Made by a program: the position numbers and the translations under genes. From Pseudomonadota bacterium (lineage in GTDB: Bacteria > Myxococcota_A > UBA9160 > SZUA-336), in assembly GCA_003247575.1 (NCBI GenBank), contig QJZC01000029.1, positions 54,039-118,038 of the forward strand: a stretch of DNA of 64,000 nucleotides, written 5' to 3'. The notes under the pieces are model-generated. The model was given only the letters and a program-made list of their open reading frames with translations. It ran no database searches and had not been told where the DNA came from. This document shows, in pieces, positions 48,101-56,552 of the stretch (position 1 is the first letter of the stretch; every line of letters starts with the position of its first letter).

Positions 48101-48233
48101 GGTCCTCGGCATGCGCGAGCCGAGTAGACGCGCAGAGATCTGCAAACAGAATCGTCACGTAGTGACGAGCCTCACCCGGTGCGGAACGGGGCTCTGCTGA
48201 ATCTGACTCTCGGGAGCGCGCCGAGCTCTCCAT
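45138..48233 (-). CDS. Class III adenylate/guanylate cyclase fused to AAA ATPase and TPR region
   Basis: 1,031 residues. A class III cyclase domain (~23-205) has both metal Asp positions (FADLCAST, D32; YGDGVLALFG, D76) and the GDPPNVAARL segment. A STAND/AAA_16-type ATPase follows with Walker A GDPGVGKT (252-259) and Walker B MVIFVDDWQWSD near 380. From ~600 to the end there are TPR-like helices. Such proteins are signal-dependent regulators in the cytoplasm; whether the cyclase makes cAMP is not shown. It is convergent on the peroxidase-P450 gene and divergent from cobG. Confidence 0.9.
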   Translation of the reverse strand: MESSARSRESDSAEPRSAPGEARHYVTILFADLCASTRLAHAEDPEVIAILLRELKAHAYRVVEEHHGVLCRVYGDGVLALFGHPVPREDAVRCATEAALELHRAIRELRLPHLLPANFRARLHSGIHSGLTFICEGGEVEGRYELIGDPPNVAARLCSLAEVDSILVSAATLRGVLPFFDAEELPPARLKGKPEPIPLFRVLNRSEVQTRYQASVRRGLAPFVGREAVLERLHARLAEARRGGPTGVRLVGDPGVGKTRCSEEFISGAEALGWAVHRAYCTGDGSVAPLEPVRLILREMFQLSRVDSRDLLVEKVRAGLCDVGLEEHLENVVHLIGLAVGEGAERGARPVDRHSADVLALLFERFAARQPMVIFVDDWQWSDDASRQLAALLMKRLHDVPLLVLLAMRPSAPQGGAADQIEALRIDPFDEAESTRAIVALLPGGHDLGAVARIHEQSGGNPLFLEELCQSLGTFGDLSRLDARVPSNLHGLIEARVQKLPWAQAELVRTAAVIGNIIPSWLLERVSGYREGDEILRELATNDLLYAGGTEGTLRFKHGITREVVYHTVRLAQRRAIHRDVAQVLEQHPEIDGFEEALAYHHAGAANYLEAARYAEAAGDKAWASAALDRARDQYAAALGALDQLEPSVEHRRRWLDICRRRAFACIFSPALEQLDTLRRAAEYAEELQDLDELGHARFWLGFLSYSRGDVRASIEEYERGLEIARAQKNSKLIAQLCANLGISLAAAFDYEEALRLLDQSLELKQRYRSEESSGAAPTGWAYAVAAKGFILAELGDFRAAHELMRESLDRVERSGSPVVASIQSFRAIVFAWQGRWEECIEISEIVRAAGERVSGPYLYGRGSSEAAYARFMLTQDPTALEQLESTSHWLESHEMSLYISLNYGFLAEAMLIAKNLDGARHYAELALERAALEDRAGEGMALRVLGKLPGANAPGLEPPAQLSAALAAAQARGSNREIALTELALAEFHAASARPELARQLVGAARRSLLEMDMRWHYERSSELAALLDC

Positions 48234-48393
48234 GGGACGCCCAGACTACTCTCAGAGATCTCCGCGAACAAGCGATGAGTCCACCCGGTACAGCGGGAGA
48301 TTGCTTCGCTTCCCGTGCCGCTGTGGCGGGTGCACACCCTCATAGCCGCGTGACTCCATGCGGTTGACCGCCCCCCGAGGGTCTGGCACCGTA

Positions 48394-48411
48394 CGCCCGC
48401 TGCAGCGGGCG
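48394..48411. repeat. Perfect 18-base palindrome between cyclase gene and cobG
   Basis: CGCCCGCTGCAGCGGGCG is an exact palindrome in the 267-base gap between the divergent cyclase and cobG genes. It could be an operator or an RNA hairpin in the cobG leader. The rest of the gap shows no recognised element. Confidence 0.6.
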
Positions 48412-48500
48412 GCCAGCGAGGCTCGGATCCACACGGAATCCACCCGGACAGCAACTCGGCTGCCTGCAGAAGCAGTCCTCGGAAGCGACTCTCGGGATGC

Positions 48501-49790
48501 ATGCGCCGCATCTGGACGCGAGCGATGGGCCAAGCAATCGAAAACAAGCGACGCCGCTGTCCCGGTCTCGAAATCCCGATGCAGACCGGAGACGGCCTCT
48601 TGGCGCGGACGGGCTCGGAAGCGCTGCCGCTCTCGAGCTGGCGCGAGCTCTGCACGACTGCGTCGCGCTGCGGCAATGAGCTACTCGAGATCACCTCGCG
48701 CGGATGTGTACAGATCCGCGGACTGCGCGAAGAGACGTGGGATCGATTCACGACGAAGATTCGGCGATGCGGGTTTCGCAGTCCACTCGCGCCCGTGCTT
48801 CACCAGAACTTGGATCTCGTAGCACTCGCGGATCCGACCTCCCGCTGCGCCGAGTGGCTGACGAGGCTCACGGCGCTGCTCGAACGCGTGCGTGCGCAAC
48901 GGGCCTTTCATCCGAAGTTCTCGCTGTCGGTCGATGTCGGGGTGGGCCCCGGCTTCGACCTGTTGCCGACCGACCTGCGACTGCGCTCGATGGGGACTTC
49001 GGAAGGGCGCGACCTCTCATGGTTCGAGCTTCGCTCGGCGGGCGAGCTGGCGGCTTCGGCGCGACTCGGAGTGGTCGACCTCCAAGAGCTCGATGACCGG
49101 CTCCCCGCTGCTCTGCTCGAGCGCGCAGGATTCGGACCCGAGGCACGCCCGAGCGGCACCCCTGCCGCGGACCCTGGGTCCGAGCTGCCAGAGGCAGTGC
49201 GACTCGGCCCGATCCGCTTCGAGTCCCCTCACCTCGCTCGAGCCCTCGATGGATGCGGCGTCGGCCTCGCAGCATCGCCGCTCCACGCGGACACCTTGCT
49301 CGAGCTGCTCGCTGCCGCTGCTCGAGATGGCGCCCTGCTACTCAAGCCCTACCCCAAGCACACACTCTGGTTCTTTCGCCAGGCAGCGACCGCGGCTGAG
49401 CCTTCAGGCGACGCCTGGGCGAACCTGCTCGCTCGCGCCGCGTCACTCGGGCTCGCGACCACGACCGACGCTCCGATCCTTCGACTCAGCGCCTGTGTGG
49501 GGGCGCCGCATTGCGCGAGCGCCGAGTTCGACACCCAGAACCTGTTGGCGCACTTGCTGTGCGCGCGCCAGCGTGCAGGCAGCTGCGATCTGCCGGTCCA
49601 CATCGCGGGCTGTGCGAAGCGCTGCGGCCGCCCCCAGGGCACGCGAGTCGAAATCACGGGAACTTCCGCGGGCTGTGAGATACACCTGGACGGCCGCTCC
49701 GCACGGCGGGCACTATCTCCCGCCGCGGTGGAGCGCGAGCTTTCCGAGCTCCTCGATGCCCTGGACCCCGAGGCGGACGCCCATGCCTAA
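48501..49790 (+). CDS. cobG: Precorrin-3B synthase CobG
   Basis: 429 residues of the sulfite/nitrite-reductase-like fold: RCPGLEIPMQTGDGLLAR, TSRGCVQIRGL, and the siroheme/4Fe-4S-type cysteines in SACVGAPHCASA and HIAGCAKRCGRPQG. CobG uses O2 to make precorrin-3B from precorrin-3A, so this is the aerobic corrin route. It is first in a long co-directional cob operon. The start is uncertain: ATG 48501 or ATG 48525 (MGQAIENKRR). It overlaps cobH by eight bases. Confidence 0.92.
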   Translation: MRRIWTRAMGQAIENKRRRCPGLEIPMQTGDGLLARTGSEALPLSSWRELCTTASRCGNELLEITSRGCVQIRGLREETWDRFTTKIRRCGFRSPLAPVLHQNLDLVALADPTSRCAEWLTRLTALLERVRAQRAFHPKFSLSVDVGVGPGFDLLPTDLRLRSMGTSEGRDLSWFELRSAGELAASARLGVVDLQELDDRLPAALLERAGFGPEARPSGTPAADPGSELPEAVRLGPIRFESPHLARALDGCGVGLAASPLHADTLLELLAAAARDGALLLKPYPKHTLWFFRQAATAAEPSGDAWANLLARAASLGLATTTDAPILRLSACVGAPHCASAEFDTQNLLAHLLCARQRAGSCDLPVHIAGCAKRCGRPQGTRVEITGTSAGCEIHLDGRSARRALSPAAVERELSELLDALDPEADAHA

Positions 49791-50439
49791 CCCGACCGCT
49801 GACACGACCGAGTACCTCCGCGATGGTGACCAGATCTACGCGCGCTCGTTCGCCATCATCCGCGAAGAAGCGGATCTGCGGCGCTTCGACAAGCGCGAGG
49901 CGGAGGTCGCGGTGCGCATGATCCACGCCTGTGGGGTCGTGGAGCTGGCGCGACACATCGAGTTCGGCGCAGGACTGGCAGAGAGCGCTTGCACCGCCCT
50001 GCGGGCCGGTGCACCGATCCTGTGTGACGCCCACATGGTGGTCCACGGAATCACGGCTCGCTTCCTACCCGCGCAGAACCCGGTGGTGTGCACGCTCCGG
50101 AGCCCCGAGGTACCCGCCCTGGCGGAGCAGCACCACACGACGCGCTCCGCAGCGGCGCTCGAGCTCTGGCGTCCGCAGCTGGCCGGCTCGATCGTGGCGA
50201 TCGGGAATGCTCCGACCGCTCTGTTCCGCCTGCTCGAGATGCTGGGCGAAGGCGCGGACCCGCCCGCAGCGATCCTGGGAGCCCCGGTCGGCTTCGTAGG
50301 CGCCCAGGAATCCAAGGCCGCGCTCGCCGCCTTTGCCTCTCGGCGCGGCATCCCATTCGCAACCGTACACGGACGCATGGGCGGCAGCGCCATCACAGCG
50401 GCCGCGATCAACGCCCTCGCACTGGAGTGCGCAGCATGA
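49783..50439 (+). CDS. cobH: Precorrin-8X methylmutase CobH
   Basis: 218 residues: YARSFAIIREEADL, the conserved VVELARHIEFGAG with the catalytic His region, PILCDAHMVVHGI, IGNAPTALFRLLEML and GAPVGFVGAQESKAAL. It moves the C11 methyl to C12 to form hydrogenobyrinate. The ATG lies inside the end of cobG, and its own stop overlaps cobI by four bases. Confidence 0.96.
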   Translation: MPNPTADTTEYLRDGDQIYARSFAIIREEADLRRFDKREAEVAVRMIHACGVVELARHIEFGAGLAESACTALRAGAPILCDAHMVVHGITARFLPAQNPVVCTLRSPEVPALAEQHHTTRSAAALELWRPQLAGSIVAIGNAPTALFRLLEMLGEGADPPAAILGAPVGFVGAQESKAALAAFASRRGIPFATVHGRMGGSAITAAAINALALECAA

Positions 50440-51188
50440 AGGGTCCGGCTCGCCTCATCGGCGTGGGAACCGGCCCCGGCGATCCCGAGCTGCTCACCCT
50501 GAAGGCACTCCACGCACTCGAGCGCGCGGATGTGGTCGCACACTTCTGCAAGGCCGGCCGCCAGAGCAATGCGCGGCGCGCGGCTGCCATTCACCTGGCC
50601 CCGAACACGCCGGAGCTCTCGCTGGCCTACCCCGTCACCACCGAGATCCCCCGCCACGACCCCGCGTACGTGCGCGCGATCGACCACTTCTACGACGAGT
50701 CGGCGAAGCGCATCGCCGAACATCTGGATGCGGGCGCCTGCGTCGTGGTGCTCTCGGAGGGCGATCCGTTCTTCTACGGATCGTACATGCACCTCCACGT
50801 GAGGCTCTCCCCGCGCTATCCCACACAGGTGATCCCCGGGGTGAACAGCCCTGCGGGCTGCTGGTCGGAGGCGGGTCTGCCGCTGATGCAGGGCGATGAC
50901 GTCCTCAGCATCGTCCCAGGCACGCTCCCCGAGAGCGAGCTGGTCGCGCGCCTCCGCCGCCCGGATGCGCTGGTGATCCTCAAGCTGGGCCGTCAGCTTC
51001 CCAAGGTCCGTCGCGCCCTCGAACAGTCCGGACGGCTCAGCGAGGCGGTGTTCGTCGAACGAGGCACGAGCACGCAGTCTCGCTGCCTGCCGGTCGCAGA
51101 GCTCGGCGACGATGCCGCCGCCTACTTCTCTCTGATCCTGGTTCCCACCTGGACGCCACTGGCCCCGCGAACGACGGAGGGACCATGA
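50436..51188 (+). CDS. cobI: Precorrin-2 C20-methyltransferase CobI
   Basis: 250 residues with the tetrapyrrole methylase layout: LIGVGTGPGDPELLTLKAL for the first SAM loop, VLSEGDPFFYGSYMHL, VIPGVNSPAGCWSEAGLPL and ILKLGRQ. It methylates C20 of precorrin-2, the first step specific for B12. Four-base ATGA overlaps join it to cobH and cobJ. The precorrin-2 it needs must come from a methyltransferase outside the window. Confidence 0.95.
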   Translation: MKGPARLIGVGTGPGDPELLTLKALHALERADVVAHFCKAGRQSNARRAAAIHLAPNTPELSLAYPVTTEIPRHDPAYVRAIDHFYDESAKRIAEHLDAGACVVVLSEGDPFFYGSYMHLHVRLSPRYPTQVIPGVNSPAGCWSEAGLPLMQGDDVLSIVPGTLPESELVARLRRPDALVILKLGRQLPKVRRALEQSGRLSEAVFVERGTSTQSRCLPVAELGDDAAAYFSLILVPTWTPLAPRTTEGP

Positions 51189-51979
51189 GCTCGGAGGGCT
51201 CCCGAGTGCACGGCAGCCTGGTCGTAGTGGGACTCGGACCCGGCGATTCGCGCTGGCTCCCGCCCGAGTCGGCGACGGCTCTGGCCGCGGCGCGCGTGCT
51301 CTACGGGTACACGCGCTATCTCGAACGCGTTCCGTTGCGGCCCGACCAGCAGCGGATCGCATCGGACAACCGCCAAGAGGCCGTCCGAGCCCGGCAGGCG
51401 CTCGAGCATGCAGCCGCTGGAGAACACGTCGCGATGGTGTCTGGAGGCGACCCCGGTGTGTTCGCGATGGCGGCCGCCGTTTGCGAGCAGCTGGAGCGCG
51501 GCCCTGATGCGTGGCGTGAGCTCGACCTGCGCGTGCTGCCGGGAGTCACCGCGATGCTCGCCCTGGCAGCGCGCGTCGGAGCCCCGCTCGGCAACGACTT
51601 CTGCGCGATCTCGCTCTCGGACAATCGCAAACCCTGGTCGCTGATCGAGGCACGGCTGACCGCCGCCGCCCGCGCCGGCTTCGTGATCGCGCTCTACAAT
51701 CCGATCTCTCGCGCCCGCCCTTGGCAGCTCGGGCACGCCCTCGAGCTGCTCGCGGGATCACTTCCCCCCGAGACACCGGTGATCTTCGGCCGCGCGGTGG
51801 GGCGCGCCGCGGAGCAGGTACGTGTAGCCTCGCTCGAGACAGCACCCGCGCAGCCCGCCGACATGTCGACCCTGATTCTGATCGGCGCGAGCGAAACGCG
51901 GGTGATCGAGCGCCCGCGGCTCCCGCCGCTGGTCTATACCCCGCGAAGCGTGCCGTTCGAGCCCGAGGCCGAAGCGTGA
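51185..51979 (+). CDS. cobJ: Precorrin-3B C17-methyltransferase CobJ
   Basis: 264 residues: VVVGLGPGDSRWLPPESATAL, VLYGYTRYLERV, VAMVSGGDPGVFAMA, VLPGVTAMLALAARVGAPLGNDFCAISLSD and IALYNPISRARPWQL are typical of CobJ/CbiH. It methylates C17 with ring contraction. Its last 46 bases overlap the end of cobK on the other strand. Confidence 0.95.
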   Translation: MSSEGSRVHGSLVVVGLGPGDSRWLPPESATALAAARVLYGYTRYLERVPLRPDQQRIASDNRQEAVRARQALEHAAAGEHVAMVSGGDPGVFAMAAAVCEQLERGPDAWRELDLRVLPGVTAMLALAARVGAPLGNDFCAISLSDNRKPWSLIEARLTAAARAGFVIALYNPISRARPWQLGHALELLAGSLPPETPVIFGRAVGRAAEQVRVASLETAPAQPADMSTLILIGASETRVIERPRLPPLVYTPRSVPFEPEAEA

Positions 51980-52728
51980 TCGGAGAGCCACTCGAGGACT
52001 CCGTCGATGCCTGCGACCGTAGGCACCTCTGTCGGGCGCGGACGCCGCAGCATCAGCACCGGAATGCCGAGCGCTCGCGCCGCCTCGATCTTGGAGTAGG
52101 CGGCGTGCCCACCGCTGTTGCGCGACACGACCCGATCGATCCCGTGCAGCTCGAGCAGCTTGCGATCCGCCGCGAGCGTGAAGGGTCCACGCTCGACGAC
52201 GTAGTGCGCGTGCGGCACCGGGAGTGGGGGATCTACGGGATCGACGCTGCGGACCAAGTAAAAGTGCTGGGGAGCCCGACCGAAGACGTGGACCTCCTTG
52301 CGTCCGAGCGCCAGGAACACGCGCCGCGGCGAGGCGCCGAGCGCTTCCACGGCGGCATCGACGTCCTCGACCTCGATCCAGCGATCCCCGGGCTCGGGAC
52401 TCCAGGCGGGTCGCCGCAGCGCGAGCAAGGAGACCCCCGCCTCGCGAGCCGCCTGCGCCGCATGCTCCGAGATGACGGCTGCGAAGGGGTGCGTGGCGTC
52501 GATCAGGACGTCGATCGCCTGCTCACTCAGATACCTGGCCAGTCCAGCGACCCCGCCGAAGCCCCCCACGCGCAGCGGGGCGCCCTGCTCCCGGATCGAC
52601 TCGGTGCGCCCAGCCAGCGAGACCCGCACGTCGCAGTCCGGTCGCCCCGTGAGATGCGCCGCCAGCTCGCGGCCTTCGGTGGTTCCCCCGAGTACGAGAA
52701 TCCTGTGTTCGACCCCGTGGTTCGACAT
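51934..52728 (-). CDS. cobK: Precorrin-6A reductase CobK (inverted within the operon)
   Basis: 264 residues: HRILVLGGTTEGRELAAHL (nucleotide-binding), VLIDATHPFAAVISEHAA, VFLALGRKEVHVF and VVSRNSGGHAAYSKIEAARALGIPVLMLRRP. It reduces precorrin-6A with NADPH. It alone faces left among the cob genes. GGAGAAG precedes its ATG, which shares the CATG at 52726-52729 with the start of cobL. Its end overlaps cobJ by 46 bases. It must have its own promoter inside cobL. Confidence 0.95.
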   Translation of the reverse strand: MSNHGVEHRILVLGGTTEGRELAAHLTGRPDCDVRVSLAGRTESIREQGAPLRVGGFGGVAGLARYLSEQAIDVLIDATHPFAAVISEHAAQAAREAGVSLLALRRPAWSPEPGDRWIEVEDVDAAVEALGASPRRVFLALGRKEVHVFGRAPQHFYLVRSVDPVDPPLPVPHAHYVVERGPFTLAADRKLLELHGIDRVVSRNSGGHAAYSKIEAARALGIPVLMLRRPRPTEVPTVAGIDGVLEWLSDHASASGSNGTLRGV

Positions 52729-54040
52729 GCCTTCTCCTAGCCGTCCGCAGCTCCGATCCAGCGCGCCTGGCACCCAAGGGACCCACCCCGGGGACGACCG
52801 CGCGGACCGCGCGCGCCAGCCCTGGCTCGGCATCATCGGCATCGGGGAAGACGGTGTCGAGGGGCTTGGAACGAATGCCCGCGCGTGGATCGAGAAGTCC
52901 GAGCTCGTCTTCGGCAGCGAGCGCCAGCTCTCCCTCGCGCGACCGCTGATCCAGGGTCGTGCGATCGCATGGCCCTCCCCGTTCCCTAGAGAGCTCACCC
53001 AGGTCTTCGCGGCCCGCGGGAGCCGGGTCACCGTGCTCGCTTCGGGAGATCCATTCCACTATGGGATCGGCCCGTTGCTCGCTGCGAGGTCTACTCCCGG
53101 AGAACGCTACGTGGTGCCGGGCGTGTCGTCGTTCAGCCTGGCGGCCGCCCGCCTCGGCTGGAGCCTCCAGGACGTCTACCCCGTATCCGCGCACGGCCGC
53201 TCACTCGATGCGGTCTCGCAGACCCTCGCACCTGGCGCGCGACTGCTGGTTCTCACCTCGGACGCCTCCGGACCGGCGGAGATCGCGCGGCATCTCGTGG
53301 ACGCGGGCTTTGGCAGGTCAGAGCTACACGTGCTGGAGCGCCTCGGCGGACCGAGCGAGCGAGTACGTCGAACCAGCGCCGAGGGCTTCGATCTCGACGA
53401 CGTGGACCCGCTGCAGGTGGTCGCGATCCGCTGCGAGCGCTCGGGCAAGTCCGGCGAACCAAGTTCCGAAGTCGCGCGCCCAGGGCGGGTTCCCGGGTTG
53501 CCCGACCAGTCCTTCGAGCACGATGGACAGCTCACCAAGCGCGAGCTGCGCAGTCTGGCCCTGGCGCAGCTCGCCCCGACACCGGGAGACGGGCTCTGGG
53601 ACGTCGGGGCCGGATCGGGATCGATCGCGATCGAATGGCTACGCGTCGATGACCGCCTGAAAGCGTGGGCCATCGAAGCACGCGTCGATCGCAGCGATCG
53701 CATTCGCCGCAACGCCAACCGGCTCGGCGTTTCCCGGCTCGAGGTCGTGCACGGCACTGCCCCCGCGGCTCTGGCTCCATTGCCACGTCCGCACGCCGTC
53801 TTCGTCGGAGGGGGTGCGAGCGAGCCGATCTTCGAGCTCGCCCTGCGCGCGCTCCACTCGCGCGGCCGCCTGGTCGCCCACGCAGTGACCCTCGAGACCG
53901 AGGGCCTGCTGCGCGAACAACACAAGCGTCACGGCGGTCGCTTGGTTCAGATCGCGATCTCGCACGCCGAACCCCTCGGGGGCTATACCGCCTGGCGCCC
54001 CGCTCGACCCATCGTGCAGTGGAGCTTCGTCAAGCCATGA
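52727..54040 (+). CDS. cobL: Precorrin-6Y C5,15-methyltransferase (decarboxylating) CobL
   Basis: 437 residues, the usual CbiE-CbiT fusion. The first half has [15 protein letters not shown] (34-48), [11 protein letters not shown] and [16 protein letters not shown]; the second has the class I SAM motif [10 protein letters not shown] (291-300) and [12 protein letters not shown]. It methylates C5 and C15 and removes the C12 acetate carboxyl. The only start codon before the conserved region is ATG 52727, giving a ~33-residue Pro/Arg-rich N-terminal tail. No ribosome binding site is visible, and the strand opposite holds cobK. Confidence 0.92.
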   Translation: MPSPSRPQLRSSAPGTQGTHPGDDRADRARQPWLGIIGIGEDGVEGLGTNARAWIEKSELVFGSERQLSLARPLIQGRAIAWPSPFPRELTQVFAARGSRVTVLASGDPFHYGIGPLLAARSTPGERYVVPGVSSFSLAAARLGWSLQDVYPVSAHGRSLDAVSQTLAPGARLLVLTSDASGPAEIARHLVDAGFGRSELHVLERLGGPSERVRRTSAEGFDLDDVDPLQVVAIRCERSGKSGEPSSEVARPGRVPGLPDQSFEHDGQLTKRELRSLALAQLAPTPGDGLWDVGAGSGSIAIEWLRVDDRLKAWAIEARVDRSDRIRRNANRLGVSRLEVVHGTAPAALAPLPRPHAVFVGGGASEPIFELALRALHSRGRLVAHAVTLETEGLLREQHKRHGGRLVQIAISHAEPLGGYTAWRPARPIVQWSFVKP

Positions 54041-54095
54041 AGCCACCCGTGTGCGCGTGCTCGATGTTCTGCCGTCGCCGCTCGCGGGGTGGCGT

Positions 54096-54899
54096 ATGAC
54101 GGTTCACTTCATCGGCGCTGGACCGGGCGCAGCCGATCTGCTCACCTTGCGCGCGCGCGAGCTGATCGCGAGCTCGCCCGTATGCCTGTATGCGGGATCG
54201 ATCGTCGCGCCCGCCGTGCTCGAGCACTGCCCGGCCGATGCGCGCAAGATCGATACGGCCCCACTCTCGCTGGACGAAATCGAGGCGGAGTACGCGCGCG
54301 CACACGCGCGCGGCCTGGACGTGGCGCGCCTCCACTCCGGCGACCTATCGATCTACAGCGCGCTCGGCGAGCAGCTGCGCCGCCTGGAACGGCTTTGCAT
54401 TCCCTATACATTGACACCCGGAGTGCCCGCGTTCGCGGCCGCCGCGGCGGCATTGGGCCGCGAGCTGACCCTCCCCGAGGTCGCACAGAGCGTCGTCCTG
54501 ACCCGTGTCTCGGGCCGAGCCTCGCGAATGCCGGCAGGCGAGGAGCTCGAGGGATTCGCACGAAGCGGGGCCACCCTCGCGATCCACCTGGCCATCCATG
54601 CGCTCGCAACCGTCGTCTCGCGTCTCACCCCGATTCTGGGCGACGCATGCCCAGTCGCAGTCGTCGCTCATGCGAGCTGGCCAGAGCAGCGCATCGTGCG
54701 CGGTACGCTCGCGACGATCGCCGCGCAGCTTGCAGACGCGCCGATCGAACGCACCGCTCTGATCCTGGTCGGGCGTGCCCTCGCCGCGTCGGACTTTCGC
54801 GACAGCGCACTCTACGACGCCGGCTATCAACGGCGCTTTCGTCCGCAGCGAGCGCAACCCGATGCAGGCAAGGCGCGGCAGGGAGAGATGGAGAAGTGA
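54096..54899 (+). CDS. cobM: Precorrin-4 C11-methyltransferase CobM
   Basis: 267 residues: [56 protein letters not shown] and [23 protein letters not shown] are diagnostic. It methylates C11. ATG 54096 is preceded by GGGTGG; an ATG at 54051 would add a basic, unconserved extension. It stops one base before the DUF1636 gene. Confidence 0.95.
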   Translation: MTVHFIGAGPGAADLLTLRARELIASSPVCLYAGSIVAPAVLEHCPADARKIDTAPLSLDEIEAEYARAHARGLDVARLHSGDLSIYSALGEQLRRLERLCIPYTLTPGVPAFAAAAAALGRELTLPEVAQSVVLTRVSGRASRMPAGEELEGFARSGATLAIHLAIHALATVVSRLTPILGDACPVAVVAHASWPEQRIVRGTLATIAAQLADAPIERTALILVGRALAASDFRDSALYDAGYQRRFRPQRAQPDAGKARQGEMEK

Positions 54900-54900
54900 T

Positions 54901-55383
54901 ATGACGACAGCAACCAACTCCACCCCTCGAGTCGGACCTCACACCGCGAGCTCGGAACGAGGCGTGTGCGAGATCGTCGTCTGCGAGACGTGTGGCGGGA
55001 ACGAACGCGATGCGCAGGATCGGCCGCCGGGAGCGCAGCTGCGCAATCTACTCGAACGGGAACGGACATTTCGTTCCGAGCCCCTCCGCTCTGCGCAGAG
55101 TGCGCTTGCAGCGCAGAACGGCCCAGCAACACAGATTCGGATCGCGGGTGTCCGCTGCCTGTGGGCCTGCAAGCGCTCCTGCAACGTTCATCTGCGGGCC
55201 CCAGGAAAGTTCAGCTACCTGCTCGGCGAGTTCGAGCCGAGCGAGACCTCCGCGCGGGCACTGCTCGACTACGCAGAGCTTTACGCCGCTAGCGAGGACG
55301 GCAGCGTACCCTTTCGCAGCTGGCCCGCTGGAGTGCGCGGCCACTTTCAGTGCCGTATGCCGCCGGAGTCCAGCGCTGACTAG
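54901..55383 (+). CDS. DUF1636 metal-binding protein of the cob operon
   Basis: 160 residues with EIVVCETCGGN, RIAGVRCLWACKRSCNVHLRAPGKFSYLLGEFEPSE and YAASEDGSVPFRSWP. The four or more Cys residues (CxxC and CxxxCxxxC) suggest metal or Fe-S binding. DUF1636 genes are often found in aerobic cobalamin operons next to cobW and are thought to help cobalt supply, but the role is not proven. GGAGA spans the cobM stop. Confidence 0.88.
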   Translation: MTTATNSTPRVGPHTASSERGVCEIVVCETCGGNERDAQDRPPGAQLRNLLERERTFRSEPLRSAQSALAAQNGPATQIRIAGVRCLWACKRSCNVHLRAPGKFSYLLGEFEPSETSARALLDYAELYAASEDGSVPFRSWPAGVRGHFQCRMPPESSAD

Positions 55384-55449
55384 CCGCGCGCCGGCATCCA
55401 CCGCTCGCGCCCGGCAAGGGTGCGCGCGCAATCGAGAAGGAATCACACC

Positions 55450-56550
55450 ATGCTTTCTCAGAAGATCCCGACGACCATCGTCACCGGCTTCTTGGGCAGC
55501 GGCAAGACGACCCTGCTGCGCCACCTGATCACGAACTCGGAGGGCCGGCGTCTGGCCGTGATCGTGAACGAGTTCGGCGAAGTCGGCGTCGACGGCGACC
55601 TGCTGCGGCAGTGCTCCATCGGCTGCGAGGAAGAAGAGACCGAAGCCGGTCAGCTGTACGAGCTCTCGAATGGCTGTCTCTGCTGTACGGTTCAGGAAGA
55701 GTTCGTACCGGTGCTGAAGGCGTTGATGGAACGCGGGGAGCAGATCGACCACATCCTGATCGAGACCAGTGGGCTCGCCCTCCCCAAACCCTTGGTGCAA
55801 GCGTTCCAGTGGCCCGAGATCCGCAACGCCTGCACCGTCGATGCAGTGATCGCCCTCGTGGATGGGCCGGCGGTGCTCTCCGGACGCTTCGCCGCAGACC
55901 CGGAAGCCGTCGATCGCGAACGGCTCCAGGATCCCAACCTGGACCACCAGAGCTCCCTACGCGACCTGTTCGAGGACCAGCTGTCGGCTGCCGATCTCGT
56001 CATCGTCAACAAGACGGACTCGCTCGATGCCGCTGGACGCGCGCAGGTCGACGCGACGATCAACGAGCGCACTCCACCTGCAGTCAAGGTGGTTCACGCG
56101 GTCAAGGGCGAGCTGCCGCTCGAGGTGGTACTCGGTCTGGAACGGGCCACCGAGGACACGATCGACCAGCGACGCACGCATCACGATGCCCACCACGCCG
56201 AGGGTCGCGATCACGACCACGACCTGTTCGACACCCATGTGCTGCGGCTGGGAGAGCTCGAACGCGACGCGCTCGTGCGCGCGCTCGAGCAACTGGCGAG
56301 GAAGCACTCCGTGTATCGGGCGAAGGGCTTCGCTGCGGTCCCCGGCAAGCCCATGCGGCTGGTGGTTCAGGGCGTCGGCACGCGCTTCGACAGCTACTTC
56401 GATCGTCCTTGGGGACCGGACGAGACGCGCGGAACGCACCTCGTCGTGATCGGCACGGGCCTGGATCGCGACGTGCTGCTCTCGACCCTCGAAGAGACAC
56501 TCGCAGCGAGCTCGAGTCCGGCGAATCGCGCGGAGCGCGCGGGAGCGTAG
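55450..56550 (+). CDS. cobW: CobW, G3E-family GTPase metallochaperone
   Basis: 366 residues: Walker [13 protein letters not shown], the switch [11 protein letters not shown], the metal-binding GCLCCTV (CxCC) and the guanine motif VNKTD. A His/Asp-rich loop at ~237-256 ([15 protein letters not shown]) can bind extra metal. It should deliver cobalt to the CobN chelatase, whose gene follows after two bases. AAGGAA precedes ATG 55450. Confidence 0.95.
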   Translation: MLSQKIPTTIVTGFLGSGKTTLLRHLITNSEGRRLAVIVNEFGEVGVDGDLLRQCSIGCEEEETEAGQLYELSNGCLCCTVQEEFVPVLKALMERGEQIDHILIETSGLALPKPLVQAFQWPEIRNACTVDAVIALVDGPAVLSGRFAADPEAVDRERLQDPNLDHQSSLRDLFEDQLSAADLVIVNKTDSLDAAGRAQVDATINERTPPAVKVVHAVKGELPLEVVLGLERATEDTIDQRRTHHDAHHAEGRDHDHDLFDTHVLRLGELERDALVRALEQLARKHSVYRAKGFAAVPGKPMRLVVQGVGTRFDSYFDRPWGPDETRGTHLVVIGTGLDRDVLLSTLEETLAASSSPANRAERAGA

Positions 56551-56552
56551 GC

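Noticed and set aside
48234..48500. Possible cobalamin riboswitch in the cobG leader (AATCC, GCAACT and GAAGCGACT-like words in roughly the expected order).
   Set aside because: The B12 box GCCACTG and the conserved GGTG-AATCC core are not present in the right form, and no consistent P1-P6 fold could be drawn. Only the 18-base palindrome is reported.
52298..52726. In-frame extension of cobL upstream over cobK.
   Set aside because: The peptide is Arg/Ser/Pro-rich antisense of cobK, and no CobL homology exists before residue ~33 of the chosen start.
55611..56552. In-frame extension of cobN upstream through cobW.
   Set aside because: The reading is the +1 shadow of cobW. CobN homology begins at the GTG 56553 with a good ribosome binding site.
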